DNA from: Sphingobacterium allocomposti
Lineage (GTDB): Bacteria; Bacteroidota; Bacteroidia; Sphingobacteriales; Sphingobacteriaceae
Length of the DNA stretch: 64,000 bases
NCBI RefSeq assembly: GCF_008124885.1
Contig: NZ_VNHX01000008.1
Coordinates: 1-64,000 of the forward strand
Direction of reading: 5' to 3'
Shown: positions 18,720 to 27,388 of the stretch, one piece after another
Layout: each line of letters starts with the position of its first letter
Position numbering within the stretch: position 1 is the stretch's first letter
Made by a program: the position numbers and the translations under genes
Notes under the pieces: generated by a model
Databases searched by the model: none
The model's input: only the letters and a program-made list of their open reading frames with translations
Told to the model about the DNA's origin: nothing

Positions 18720-18739
18720 ACCTTCATGGATGTGAAGGT
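18720..18739. terminator. Short hairpin between convergent genes
   Basis: ACCTTCA (18720-18726) pairs with TGAAGGT (18733-18739) across a 6-base loop, between the stops at 18705 and 18763. It is a weak candidate for a bidirectional terminator. Confidence 0.45.
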
Positions 18740-18762
18740 CTGTCTATCGTACTCATTCTAGG

Positions 18763-20019
18763 TTAAAAGGCGTCCTGGGAGAAGGTCTGGTTGTTTTCCA
18801 ACATGTAGGCCATGGTGCGGATAACCCGATCGTGTTTTTTCACAAACGGGTTATCCTCATTCCAGACATAACCCGCCAATACAGCGCAAATTTTACGTTT
18901 GACATCCGGATTCTCGGGCCTGTGGAAGAATAACGTCTGAAGGTTGCCTGTATACCATTCTTTGACGTATGTGGTAAACACGTCGATGCCCCGCTGCATG
19001 TAGTCGGCAAACTCAATCTGCCAGTTAACTTGTTCGCCCTGCAGCTGCCGATACGCTAGTTTGGCGGCCAGGATTCCGGATTCGGTGGCGAAACATACGC
19101 CCGAAGAAAAGACGGGATCTAGAAATTCAGAACTGTTGCCCGTCAATGCAAAACCGTCTCCAAACATCTTCGTTACTGCCGCTGCGTAATTTTTTAAATG
19201 GATGGGCTCAAATTCAAATGTTGTATTAGCAAACCTCTTGATGTAGAAGTCCGACAGCTGGATCGCTTTTCTTAAAGCGTCTGCTGTTCCCTTGTCGCCC
19301 TTAAGCTGTTCAATAAACGCCGTGTTGGCAACGACGCCGACGCTGGTCATACCGTTCGAAAACGGAATGACCCAAAGCCAGACCTCCGTGTCTAGAACAT
19401 CAAATGAAATCTGCGTTCCTTCGGTGCCTGCCGGCCTGTTGATGTCTTTTACATGGGAGAAAATAGCCGAGTGGGGGCTAAGCTGGGAGGGCTTATCCAG
19501 ATGAAGAAGCCGGGGTAGCACGCGTCCATAACCACTGGCGTCGATCACAAACTTCGCCCGTATCTGCGTTACCACGCCCTGGGAGTCTTCCACCGTTGAT
19601 AGCGAAGTCGAACCGTCGAATGTTATCGACGTCAGAGCCGTTTCAAAAGCAATATCAACTCCCTTTCTTTGTAATTCCTGCGCCATGACATAATCAAAAT
19701 CAGCGCGGGGAATCTGCCACGTCCAGTTCCACCCCTCTCCAAATTTATTGCTGAAATCGAAAATGCTGATTACTTCGCCCTTAATAAAACGGGCGCCAAG
19801 TTTTTTTTCAAAATTTTGCGCCTTAAGTGCATCCAAAAGCCCAGCTTCTTCGAAATGGTCCATTACCCTTGGGATAAGGCTCTCCCCAACAACCAAGCGA
19901 GGAAACCTGGACTTCTCAATAACTTTAATACGTATATTCTTCTGTTGGAGGTAACCTGCTGCCACGCAGCCCGAGGGGCCGGCACCGATTATCAAAATAT
20001 CTACTTCCTCAATATTCAT
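18763..20019 (-). CDS. Halogenase-like FAD-dependent oxidoreductase at the pigment cluster edge
   Basis: A 418-residue flavoprotein. The dinucleotide fold IIGAGPSGCVAAGYL is at residues 10-24, and VVGESLIPRVMDHF at 43-56 is typical of flavin-dependent halogenases and their hydroxylase relatives. The halogenase signature WxWxIP occurs as WTWQIP at 99-104. A Lys pair at 72-73 lies near where halogenases carry their catalytic Lys. It faces the aromatic amino acid lyase gene across a 122-base divergent promoter region. Flexirubins can be chlorinated or hydroxylated on the aryl ring, so ring halogenation or hydroxylation is a reasonable inference. A geranylgeranyl-reductase-like role is less likely. 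Confidence 0.82.
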   Translation of the reverse strand: MNIEEVDILIIGAGPSGCVAAGYLQQKNIRIKVIEKSRFPRLVVGESLIPRVMDHFEEAGLLDALKAQNFEKKLGARFIKGEVISIFDFSNKFGEGWNWTWQIPRADFDYVMAQELQRKGVDIAFETALTSITFDGSTSLSTVEDSQGVVTQIRAKFVIDASGYGRVLPRLLHLDKPSQLSPHSAIFSHVKDINRPAGTEGTQISFDVLDTEVWLWVIPFSNGMTSVGVVANTAFIEQLKGDKGTADALRKAIQLSDFYIKRFANTTFEFEPIHLKNYAAAVTKMFGDGFALTGNSSEFLDPVFSSGVCFATESGILAAKLAYRQLQGEQVNWQIEFADYMQRGIDVFTTYVKEWYTGNLQTLFFHRPENPDVKRKICAVLAGYVWNEDNPFVKKHDRVIRTMAYMLENNQTFSQDAF

Positions 20020-20031
20020 GTAGCAAATGAA

Positions 20032-20083
20032 TTGATATTAAAAATATATTACTTTTGCGGTATTAAAATTCGACACAAAGGTA
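20032..20083. promoter_or_regulatory. Divergent promoter region of the pigment cluster
   Basis: On the plus strand TACTTTTG (20050-20057) matches the -7 consensus TAnnTTTG, with a TTG at 20032-20034 that is closer (15 bases) than usual. On the minus strand CAAAGGTA (20076-20083) reads TACCTTTG. These two boxes would serve the lyase-led operon and the divergent flavoprotein respectively. Confidence 0.4.
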
Positions 20084-20141
20084 AGAGTTAAATTCTTGCT
20101 TTTCTGTGGTTAATCTAAAATTAGAGAGGGAAACATGTAAA

Positions 20142-21659
20142 ATGATCTCAGTCGATAGGAAACTAACATTGTCTCAGTTCTATGAGATAATATTCAATAA
20201 ACAAGAGCTTGAGATAGAACCAGACGTTCTGGACACGGTAGAAGAAAGCCATCTATTCTTGCGGGATTTTGCGCAAAATAAGATTATTTACGGCGTGAAT
20301 ACGGGATTTGGCCCTATGGCGCAATATCGTATCAGGGACGAGGACAGGCACCAGTTGCAGTACAACTTGATACGGAGCCATGCTGCAGGTACAGGCGATC
20401 TGCTACCTCCTATTCAGGTCAAGGCGGCGATGCTTACCCGCCTGTGTAACATTTCGAAAGGAAAAAGCGGCGTACACACCAGTGTCATCAACCTGCTAAA
20501 GGAGTTAATTAATAGAGAGATAACACCGGTGATCTTTGCTCATGGAGGCGTCGGAGCCAGTGGGGATCTTGTACAGCTTGCCCATCTGGCTCTCGTACTG
20601 ATTGGAGAAGGCGAAGTTTTATTCCATGGGGCCCGCCGCCCAACGGCCGACGTATTTGCGGAACAGGGGTTGAAACCTATTGAGGTGGTTGTGCGAGAAG
20701 GGCTGTCCTTGATTAATGGTACGTCTGTCATGACAGGCATCGGTTTGGTCAACTACTTTTACGCGAAAAAGCTTCTGGCCTGGTCCGTTTGGTTGTCCTG
20801 TGCAATGAACGAAATTGTAAAAGCGCATGACGATCACTACTCCATAACGCTCAATGCCGTAAAACTTCACAGAGGTCAGAATGAGATCGCGGGCCGGATG
20901 CGTATGCATCTGGAAGACAGCCCGCTGATAAAAAAGAGAGAAGATGACCTGTATTCGGGGAATAACCAAGAGGAAATCTTTAAAGATAAGGTACAGGAGT
21001 ATTACTCCTTACGTTGCGTTCCCCAGATTCTAGGGCCTGTACTCGAGACGATTGAACAAGTTGGACGGGTGCTGGAAGACGAGTTGAACTCGGTCAGTGA
21101 TAATCCGATAATTTCTGTCGAAGATAAAAACGTCTATCATGGGGGAAATTTCCACGGCGACTACATATCGCTGGAAATGGATAAATTAAAATTGGCCATT
21201 ACGCGGCTAACGATGCTTTCTGAACGGCAGCTTAATTACCTCATGAACACCAAGATTAATGAGATCTTGCCCCCCTTTGTAAACATGGGCAAGTTAGGGT
21301 TTAATTTCGGCATGCAGGGTGCTCAATTTACCGCCACCTCCACGACCGCAGAGAACCAGACCTTGTCGACTTCCATGTACGTGCATAGTATACCGAACAA
21401 CAACGACAACCAGGACATAGTAAGCATGGGAACCAACGCGGCTGTGCTTGCTAACAAGGTCTTGTTGAACTCATTTGAAGTGCTCGCGATACAGATGATA
21501 TCGATAGCACAAGCTGTTGATATATTAAGTTATCAAAATTTTGTATCTTCAAAGACTAAAGCAGTATACGACGAAGTACGCCGTATAGTACCGGCGTTTT
21601 CCGACGATAGGCCTCTTTATCCGGTAATACAAAAGGTTAAAGAATTTTTGATGAGATAA
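20142..21659 (+). CDS. Aromatic amino acid ammonia-lyase (HAL/TAL family)
   Basis: A 505-residue lyase with the self-cyclising Ala-Ser-Gly triad at residues 139-141 (GGVGASGDLVQLAHLAL) that forms the MIO electrophile. The catalytic Tyr lies in YGVNTGFGPM. The substrate-selectivity loop reads RSHAAGTGD, a Ser-His pair. As the first gene of a flexirubin-type cluster it is best read as a tyrosine ammonia-lyase making p-coumarate, the aryl starter; histidine or phenylalanine activity cannot be excluded from sequence alone. I chose the ATG at 20142 over an upstream GTG. It precedes fabG by 2 bases, so the two genes are coupled. Confidence 0.93.
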   Translation: MISVDRKLTLSQFYEIIFNKQELEIEPDVLDTVEESHLFLRDFAQNKIIYGVNTGFGPMAQYRIRDEDRHQLQYNLIRSHAAGTGDLLPPIQVKAAMLTRLCNISKGKSGVHTSVINLLKELINREITPVIFAHGGVGASGDLVQLAHLALVLIGEGEVLFHGARRPTADVFAEQGLKPIEVVVREGLSLINGTSVMTGIGLVNYFYAKKLLAWSVWLSCAMNEIVKAHDDHYSITLNAVKLHRGQNEIAGRMRMHLEDSPLIKKREDDLYSGNNQEEIFKDKVQEYYSLRCVPQILGPVLETIEQVGRVLEDELNSVSDNPIISVEDKNVYHGGNFHGDYISLEMDKLKLAITRLTMLSERQLNYLMNTKINEILPPFVNMGKLGFNFGMQGAQFTATSTTAENQTLSTSMYVHSIPNNNDNQDIVSMGTNAAVLANKVLLNSFEVLAIQMISIAQAVDILSYQNFVSSKTKAVYDEVRRIVPAFSDDRPLYPVIQKVKEFLMR

Positions 21660-21661
21660 AT

Positions 21662-22393
21662 ATGAAGTGTGCATTAGTAACAGGAGGTTCAAGGGGAATT
21701 GGTCGCGCTATCTGCCAGAAGCTGGCGGAGGAACTAAATTATCACGTCCTCATCAACTATCAGGGAAACAAAGATGCTGCGCTGGAGACGCTTGCACTTT
21801 TGGAAGCTACAGGAGCCACGGGAGAGATACTTCAATTTAATGTTGCGGACATACAAGAAACACAGGCAGCCCTGCAAAATTGGAGCGTTAGGAATCCGGA
21901 AGCAGTTGTAGAAGTTATTATAAACAATGCAGGAATAGCCAGAGACGGCTTGTTTATGTGGATGTCTCCGGACGATTGGTCGTCGGTTCTTCAGGTATCT
22001 CTACAAGGCTTTTATAACGTGACAAATTTCTTTATTCAGAAGCTGCTCCGGCAACGGTTCGGACGTATCATAAATATCGTGTCTGTGTCCGGCGTAAAAG
22101 GGACAGCAGGACAAGTCAATTATTCTGCTGCCAAGGCTGGTGTCGTCGGAGCTACGAAAGCATTGGCCCTTGAGGTCGCCAAACGGAATATCACAGTCAA
22201 TGCCGTTGCTCCGGGGTTTATCCACACCGACATGACGGCCGAAATGGACGAGGGTGAGCTGGTAAAGCTGATCCCTGCCAACCGGTTTGGGAAGGCGGAA
22301 GAAGTGGCGGATCTGGTATGTTTTCTAGCTTCTAAAAAGTCAGGATACATTACCGGGGAGGTTATTAATATTAATGGCGGAATTTATTCTTAA
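21662..22393 (+). CDS. 3-oxoacyl-ACP reductase (FabG-type SDR)
   Basis: A 243-residue short-chain dehydrogenase, normal for FabG. The NADPH motif GGSRGIGRA begins at residue 8; NNAG is in IINNAGIARDG. The catalytic Ser and Tyr-x3-Lys are in VSVSGVKGTAGQVNYSAAK, and the C-terminal IKNANGG-like end reads ININGG. It would reduce 3-oxoacyl chains on the cluster's carrier protein during polyene extension. It sits between the lyase and a ketosynthase, two bases after the former and eight before the latter. A duty in general fatty acid synthesis is less likely given the location. Confidence 0.93.
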   Translation: MKCALVTGGSRGIGRAICQKLAEELNYHVLINYQGNKDAALETLALLEATGATGEILQFNVADIQETQAALQNWSVRNPEAVVEVIINNAGIARDGLFMWMSPDDWSSVLQVSLQGFYNVTNFFIQKLLRQRFGRIINIVSVSGVKGTAGQVNYSAAKAGVVGATKALALEVAKRNITVNAVAPGFIHTDMTAEMDEGELVKLIPANRFGKAEEVADLVCFLASKKSGYITGEVININGGIYS

Positions 22394-22401
22394 TCATACG
22401 G

Positions 22402-23625
22402 ATGAGTAAGCGGGTTGTCATAACAGGAATGGGAATATACTCCTGCATTGGAACCAATTTGGAAGAGGTTCGTAATTCCTTGTTTGAGGGGAGGTCAGGT
22501 ATCGTAATCGACAAAGAGCGTATTCAATTCGGGTTTAAGTCACCGCTGACAGGGATGGTCCCGGCACCTGATCTAAAAGCAGTACTTAGCCGTCGTCAGC
22601 GCATAAGTATGGGCGAAGAGTCGGAATATGCGTATCTAGCCACCGTGGAAGCGCTTGAGCAGGCAAAACTTCGGGAAGAAGACATACTCCAGCGCGAGAT
22701 GGGTATCCTCTATGGAAACGACAGCGTCTCTAAAGCCGTTATCGAGACGACCGATATTGTGCGCGATAAACGGGACACCCAGCTGATTGGGTCTGGCGCG
22801 ATATTCAAATCGATGAATTCGACCGTCACGATGAACCTCGCTACGATATTTGGCCTTTCCGGCGTGAATATGACAATCAGTGCTGCTTGCGCCAGTGGAT
22901 CTCATGCTATCGGCATGGGCTTTATGTTTATTCAGCAGGGTCTTCAGGATCTTATCATCTGCGGAGGGGCCCAGGAAATTAATCCGTATGCCATGGCCAG
23001 TTTCGATGGACTGGGCGTATTTGCAACCGATATCGATCATCCAGAGCAAGCTTCGCGTCCTTTCGACAAGAGGCGTACAGGGCTGGTTCCCAGCGGTGGT
23101 GCGGCAACCGTAATTTTGGAAAGTTATGAGTCGGCCGTAAAGCGTGGCGCACCGATAGTGGCAGAGGTGGTGGGCTACGGATTTTCATCGAATGGCGGGC
23201 ATATATCCACACCGAACATTGAAGGACCGGCAAAAGCCATGCGGCGTGCGTTAGTCCAGGCTAACCTGAGACCACAGGATGTAACCTATATCAACGCCCA
23301 CGCTACTTCCACACCCTTGGGAGACGCTAATGAAGCCAAGGCTATTTTAGAAGTCTTTGGAGGCAATCCTTACGTGAGCTCCACCAAATCTATGACGGGC
23401 CATGAGTGTTGGATGGCCGGCGCTTCGGAGATCGTTTACTCCACATTGATGATGCAGCACGGTTTTATCGCGCCAAATATTAATTTAGTTGAACCGGACG
23501 ACGATATAAAGGAATTAAATTTTGTTTCACACGCCATAAAACAAGAATTTGATATATATTTGTCTAACTCTTTCGGATTTGGCGGAACCAACTCCGCATT
23601 GGTGGTCAAGAAATTTAATGAATGA
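22402..23625 (+). CDS. Beta-ketoacyl-ACP synthase, FabF-like, with intact Cys-His-His triad
   Basis: A 407-residue ketosynthase. Catalytic Cys163 is in ISAACASGSHAIG, His300 in NAHATSTPLGD and His334 in MTGHECWMAG, so condensation activity is expected. The C-terminal NSFGFGGTNSALVVKK is the conserved FabF end. In the aryl-polyene pathway this class extends the aryl thioester with malonyl units. It overlaps the start of the acyl carrier protein gene by four bases (ATGA). It is one of three fully equipped FabF-like synthases in the cluster. Confidence 0.93.
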   Translation: MSKRVVITGMGIYSCIGTNLEEVRNSLFEGRSGIVIDKERIQFGFKSPLTGMVPAPDLKAVLSRRQRISMGEESEYAYLATVEALEQAKLREEDILQREMGILYGNDSVSKAVIETTDIVRDKRDTQLIGSGAIFKSMNSTVTMNLATIFGLSGVNMTISAACASGSHAIGMGFMFIQQGLQDLIICGGAQEINPYAMASFDGLGVFATDIDHPEQASRPFDKRRTGLVPSGGAATVILESYESAVKRGAPIVAEVVGYGFSSNGGHISTPNIEGPAKAMRRALVQANLRPQDVTYINAHATSTPLGDANEAKAILEVFGGNPYVSSTKSMTGHECWMAGASEIVYSTLMMQHGFIAPNINLVEPDDDIKELNFVSHAIKQEFDIYLSNSFGFGGTNSALVVKKFNE

Positions 23626-23873
23626 ATAAAGTGAGTATATATCAAAAGATAAATGAAATATTGGTAGATGAGTTTGAGGTAGACGAGGAGGTTATCAGTC
23701 CAGCGGCATCTTTGAAGGAATCACTTGACTTAGATAGTTTAGATTACGTTGACCTCGTTGTCATTATCGAGTCCAATTTCGGCGTAAAACTTGTAGAAGC
23801 AGATTTTGCAGGAATGGTTACCTTTCAGGATTTTTACGATGTCGTTGAACGTAAAATCGCTGCGAAGAACTAA
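23622..23873 (+). CDS. Acyl carrier protein (first of two)
   Basis: An 83-residue acidic carrier protein. The phosphopantetheine attachment Ser lies in LDLDSLDYVDLV (about residue 40). Four predicted helices and the size match discrete type II ACPs. It would carry the growing aryl polyene or the resorcinol precursors. It overlaps the ketosynthase gene upstream and is followed 15 bases later by an acyltransferase gene. Confidence 0.95.
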   Translation: MNKVSIYQKINEILVDEFEVDEEVISPAASLKESLDLDSLDYVDLVVIIESNFGVKLVEADFAGMVTFQDFYDVVERKIAAKN

Positions 23874-23888
23874 TAAATAAGATGACAG

Positions 23889-24776
23889 ATGGGCCAATGG
23901 GACGGAAAATCTAAAGGAACACTCCTTGGCTACAAGATATTTGTATTTTTTATTAAAAAGCTGGGCGTCCGTGCCGCTTATGGATTGCTTGTTTTTGTAG
24001 CATTCTATTATTTTCTCTTTTATCCGAAGAGTTTTCGAAGCGTTTTTTATTATCTACGTCATCGCCATAGCTACTCCTGGTGGCATGCACTGTGGGGCGT
24101 TTACCGCAGCTACTTTGTCTTCGGACAGACAATTATCGACAAGGTGGCCATATCTTCTGGCCTACGGAACAGATTTACGTACGAATTTGATGGCATAGAA
24201 AACCTAAAAGAAGCTTTGTCCGCGCAAAGAGGGGGGATTCTAATTTCTGCACATGTAGGCAACTTCGAAATAGCAGAGAAGTTTTTTGCAGATATAGATG
24301 TCGACTTTAAGATCAATCTGGTCACTGCAGATCAGGAAAGAACGAGCATCAAAAAATATATAGAGCGCATCTCTGAAAAATCCAGCGTCAAATTTATACA
24401 CCTAAAGGAAGACATGTCCCACGTGTTCGAGATTAACGAGGCGCTCTCCAATAACGAACTGATCTGCTTCACCGGCGACCGATATGTAGGTGGAGCTAAG
24501 ACACTTGAAGCTGATCTTCTTGGAGAAACAGCATGGTTTCCCGCTGGCCCTTTTCATATCGCCTCCCGTCTGGCTGTACCCGTGATTTTCGTGTATGTAA
24601 TGAAAGAACCTAACTTGCATTATCACCTATACGCCAGGAAAGCTGAAGACGTGAAAAGAAGAGATCCGCAGTCGTATCTCTCTGCATATACTAGAAGCGT
24701 GGAGAAAATACTGCGCCGGTATCCGTTGCAGTGGTTCAATTTTTTTGATTTCTGGAAGAAAGAGGATGAAACGTAA
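23889..24776 (+). CDS. LpxL/HtrB-like lipid acyltransferase
   Basis: A 295-residue inner-membrane acyltransferase of the lipid A late-acyltransferase family. The catalytic HxxxxE motif is in SAHVGNFEIAEK. An N-terminal hydrophobic helix (YGLLVFVAFYYFLFYP) anchors it, and FTGDRYVGG and AGPFHIASRLAVPV are family blocks. Homologues are found in aryl-polyene and flexirubin clusters, where they are thought to attach or transfer the polyene acyl chain to a lipid or resorcinol acceptor. Its acceptor here is unknown. A 145-base spacer with an unusual conserved segment follows before darA. Confidence 0.88.
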   Translation: MGQWDGKSKGTLLGYKIFVFFIKKLGVRAAYGLLVFVAFYYFLFYPKSFRSVFYYLRHRHSYSWWHALWGVYRSYFVFGQTIIDKVAISSGLRNRFTYEFDGIENLKEALSAQRGGILISAHVGNFEIAEKFFADIDVDFKINLVTADQERTSIKKYIERISEKSSVKFIHLKEDMSHVFEINEALSNNELICFTGDRYVGGAKTLEADLLGETAWFPAGPFHIASRLAVPVIFVYVMKEPNLHYHLYARKAEDVKRRDPQSYLSAYTRSVEKILRRYPLQWFNFFDFWKKEDET

Positions 24777-24921
24777 TACCGATGTACGAAACCGTCAAGG
24801 TTTATTTAAACCACACAGCCGAATGAACAAACCTAATAGCCTCAATCACCGATAACGAGCAAGCTGGATGTAACGAGTTCATCTATGCAATTGAGACAGG
24901 CCTCATAGATAATTTAATCAG
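24777..24921. other. Spacer before darA holding a leader shared with the spacer at 27.9 kb
   Basis: This spacer is long for a cluster of overlapping genes. Its last ~100 bases resemble the spacer before the 28077 gene: AGCCTCAATCACC (24838-24850), a GAG..CAT.TAT.CAATTGAGA block (24874-24895, 18 of 22 identical) and AGATAATT (24907-24914) occur in the same order and spacing. An in-frame TGA interrupts any long plus-strand frame (ATG at 24782), so no intact gene is present. Confidence 0.55.
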
Positions 24922-25827
24922 ATGAAAAAGGTACTTTTCATTTATTTTTCCCAGTCGGGGCAATTGGCAGAGATCGCGCACTCTATCGCTGCTCCCCTAT
25001 TGGATAACGCTGATGTGATGGTCGACTTTTACGAAGTCAAGATGGTTCAGAGCTTTCCTTTTCCATGGACGTCTGAAGCTTTTTTTGATGTCTTTCCAGA
25101 GAGCTTCCAACAGCTGCCGGGAGAAATCCATCCGCCAGACAAAGCCATCTTGGAAACCGATTACGATTTTGTTTTTCTACACTATCAGGTATGGTATCTT
25201 ACGCCCTCTATACCTATTAACTCTTTCTTGAAAAGCAAATATGCGCAGACAATATTAAAAGGAAAACCGGTAGTGACGGTGAGCGGCAGCCGTAATATGT
25301 GGGCACTTGCCCAGGAAAAAGTAAAAATACTGCTGCGGGACGTAGATGCTATATTAGTCGGCAACATTGCCTTGGTGGACAAGCACCACAACCTCATTTC
25401 CGTGATTACTATAGTCGATTGGATGTTCTCTGGCATAAAGCGGCGGGCATATGGGGTCTTTCCAAAGCCAGGAGTCTCCGAAACCGATATTGCGGAGGCC
25501 GGCAAATACGGAAAAATAGTTTTGCCCTATCTGAAAAAAGGTAACTTTGAGGGGATGCAGCGGGAACTCGTTGTGGCCGGTGCCGTGAACTACCGTTTTT
25601 TTCTTGTATCGATGGATAAGAAGGGAAACCGTATGTTCCGAATCTGGTCCTCAATCATCTTACGGAAGCCCGCCAAGCGTAAGCGTTTGCTACAGGCGTT
25701 CAAATATTATGTGATATTTGCCATTTATGGTATATCGCCGATAGTTTACCTCATTGAATTGTTGCTTTATCCCGTTTTATACGTTTTAAAGTATCGTAAG
25801 GAAAAATTGTATTACGAAGGAATCTGA
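24922..25827 (+). CDS. darA: Dialkylresorcinol-condensing enzyme DarA
   Basis: DarA homologues condense a beta-ketoacyl thioester with an enoyl or cyclohexanedione-forming partner on the route to 2,5-dialkylresorcinol, working with DarB. The 301-residue product begins with a flavodoxin-like nucleotide-binding strand (VLFIYFSQSGQLAEIA) and has a GSRNMWALAQE block. The C-terminal quarter is hydrophobic (YVIFAIYGISPIVYLIELLLYPVLYVL), suggesting membrane attachment. The stop is followed after one base by darB, the order seen in characterised dar operons. Recognition rests on the sequence style and the darB neighbour. Confidence 0.88.
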   Translation: MKKVLFIYFSQSGQLAEIAHSIAAPLLDNADVMVDFYEVKMVQSFPFPWTSEAFFDVFPESFQQLPGEIHPPDKAILETDYDFVFLHYQVWYLTPSIPINSFLKSKYAQTILKGKPVVTVSGSRNMWALAQEKVKILLRDVDAILVGNIALVDKHHNLISVITIVDWMFSGIKRRAYGVFPKPGVSETDIAEAGKYGKIVLPYLKKGNFEGMQRELVVAGAVNYRFFLVSMDKKGNRMFRIWSSIILRKPAKRKRLLQAFKYYVIFAIYGISPIVYLIELLLYPVLYVLKYRKEKLYYEGI

Positions 25828-25828
25828 C

Positions 25829-26962
25829 ATGCACGAAGTTTATATCAATAGAGTAGCTAAATTTTTGCCGAATCATCCGGTAAGCAATGATGAAATGGAA
25901 ACCTATCTGGGCAAGATCAATGATAGGGAATCAAAAGCGAGACGGATTGTCCTACGCAATAACGGGATCCAGACAAGATACTATGCTTTGACAGGAAGCG
26001 GGCACCCGACCCATACTAACGCGCAATTAACGGCGAGGGCGATAGAGGGGCTTTTTGATGAACATTTTACTGCGGCCGACGCCGAACTACTATCATGTGG
26101 CACATCATCTCCGGACTACCTGATGCCATCGCATGCAGTTATGGTTCACGGCGAACTGGGAAATCGAAATATGGAAGTCAACTCGGCTGCGGGAAACTGT
26201 TGTGCAGGAATGAATGCGTTGAAATTTGGTTTCCTGTCCGTACGTTCGGGTAACACGAGTAATGCAATCTGCACCGGATCCGAAAGGATGTCTTCCTGGA
26301 TGATAGCGGACCATTTTAGCAAGGAGGTCGAGAATTTAAAACAGCTCGAAGAGCAACCGATTATTGCTTTCAATAAAGATTTCTTGCGCTGGATGTTGTC
26401 TGACGGGGCTGCCGCTGTACTATTGGAGAGGATGCCAAGAGGGGAACAGCCGTTGCGTATAGAGTGGATGGAAGGATACTCTTTCGCACATGAGCTGGAG
26501 GTGTGCATGTATGCGGGAGCTGACAAAGGCGAAGACGGACGTCTGAAATCGTTTTCCGACTATCGTTCTGAAGAATGGTTGTCGCAGTCGATATTTGCCG
26601 TCAAGCAGGATACCAAACTGCTCGACCGTTACATACTCACCAAAGGAGTGGAAAGCATGAAGCACGCGATGGACAAACATGGTATAACACCCGCGGATAT
26701 CGATTATCTGCTGCCACACGTTTCATCGCATTATTTCGTAGAAGGCCTATACGCCGGCTTCGCTGATGCGGGGATTGAAATCGAGCGCCACAAATGGTTC
26801 ATGAATCTGAGGGACGTGGGAAATGTGGGCGCTGGGTCGGTATATCTCATGCTGGAGGAGCTCGTTCGCTCCGGCCGTCTGAAAAAGGGACAGCATGTCA
26901 TGTTATGCGTACCCGAGAGCGCTCGATTTACATACGCCTATGCTTATTTAACCGTTTGCTGA
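25829..26962 (+). CDS. darB: DarB-type beta-ketoacyl synthase III
   Basis: A 377-residue KAS III fold protein that would form the carbon skeleton of the dialkylresorcinol with DarA. The nucleophile Cys125 lies in NCCAGMNALK, His297 in LPHVSSHYF, and the Asn of the triad in RDVGNVGAGSVYL. Length and an N-terminal MHEVYINRVAKFLPNHPV segment match DarB rather than housekeeping FabH. The TGA stop overlaps the ATG of the next hotdog gene. Its position directly after darA makes the assignment strong. Confidence 0.92.
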   Translation: MHEVYINRVAKFLPNHPVSNDEMETYLGKINDRESKARRIVLRNNGIQTRYYALTGSGHPTHTNAQLTARAIEGLFDEHFTAADAELLSCGTSSPDYLMPSHAVMVHGELGNRNMEVNSAAGNCCAGMNALKFGFLSVRSGNTSNAICTGSERMSSWMIADHFSKEVENLKQLEEQPIIAFNKDFLRWMLSDGAAAVLLERMPRGEQPLRIEWMEGYSFAHELEVCMYAGADKGEDGRLKSFSDYRSEEWLSQSIFAVKQDTKLLDRYILTKGVESMKHAMDKHGITPADIDYLLPHVSSHYFVEGLYAGFADAGIEIERHKWFMNLRDVGNVGAGSVYLMLEELVRSGRLKKGQHVMLCVPESARFTYAYAYLTVC

Positions 26963-27384
26963 TGAATTTACCGATTACTGGAGAAACGCTGCTGCGGTTA
27001 ATCCCTCAACGCCAACCAATGGTCATGGTATCCAGCCTGGAGCGCTACACAGAGCTGGAACTCACATCATCCTATGTCGTACAGAAAGGAACCTTATTCG
27101 TCTCGAATGTCCTCGTAGAAAGCGGACTGCTGGAACATATGGCGCAGTCTGTTGCTTTACATACAGGATACAGCTACTTTTTACGGAAGGAAGTTCCCCC
27201 TACAGGGTATATAGGCTCTATGCAACATGTCGAAATCAGTCGGCTACCAAAGGTAGGGCAGACCGTATTTACCGATGTTCATATTGTTCAGGAGTTTATG
27301 GGAGTTACATTAGTGGAAATTATTACTAAATTAGATGGCGAAATAATTGCGAAGGCACAAATGAAAACCGTTATTGCAAAATAG
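26962..27384 (+). CDS. Hotdog dehydratase-like protein with Gln in place of the catalytic His
   Basis: A 140-residue single-hotdog protein. I chose the ATG at 26962, which overlaps the darB stop (TGATG) and removes 56 residues of read-through. In FabZ/ApeP-like dehydratases a His sits in the LPHRxPM block; here the block is LIPQRQPMVMV, with Gln16 at that place. The Glu region VESGLLEHMAQS is kept. It therefore probably lacks its own activity and pairs with the following hotdog protein, as seen for aryl-polyene dehydratase partners. Four bases separate the two genes. Confidence 0.85.
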   Translation: MNLPITGETLLRLIPQRQPMVMVSSLERYTELELTSSYVVQKGTLFVSNVLVESGLLEHMAQSVALHTGYSYFLRKEVPPTGYIGSMQHVEISRLPKVGQTVFTDVHIVQEFMGVTLVEIITKLDGEIIAKAQMKTVIAK

Positions 27385-27388
27385 ATAA

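Noticed and set aside
22636-23049. 137-residue minus-strand frame opposite the first ketosynthase
   Set aside because: The opposite strand encodes a full FabF-like protein with its catalytic triad; this frame has no recognisable domain.
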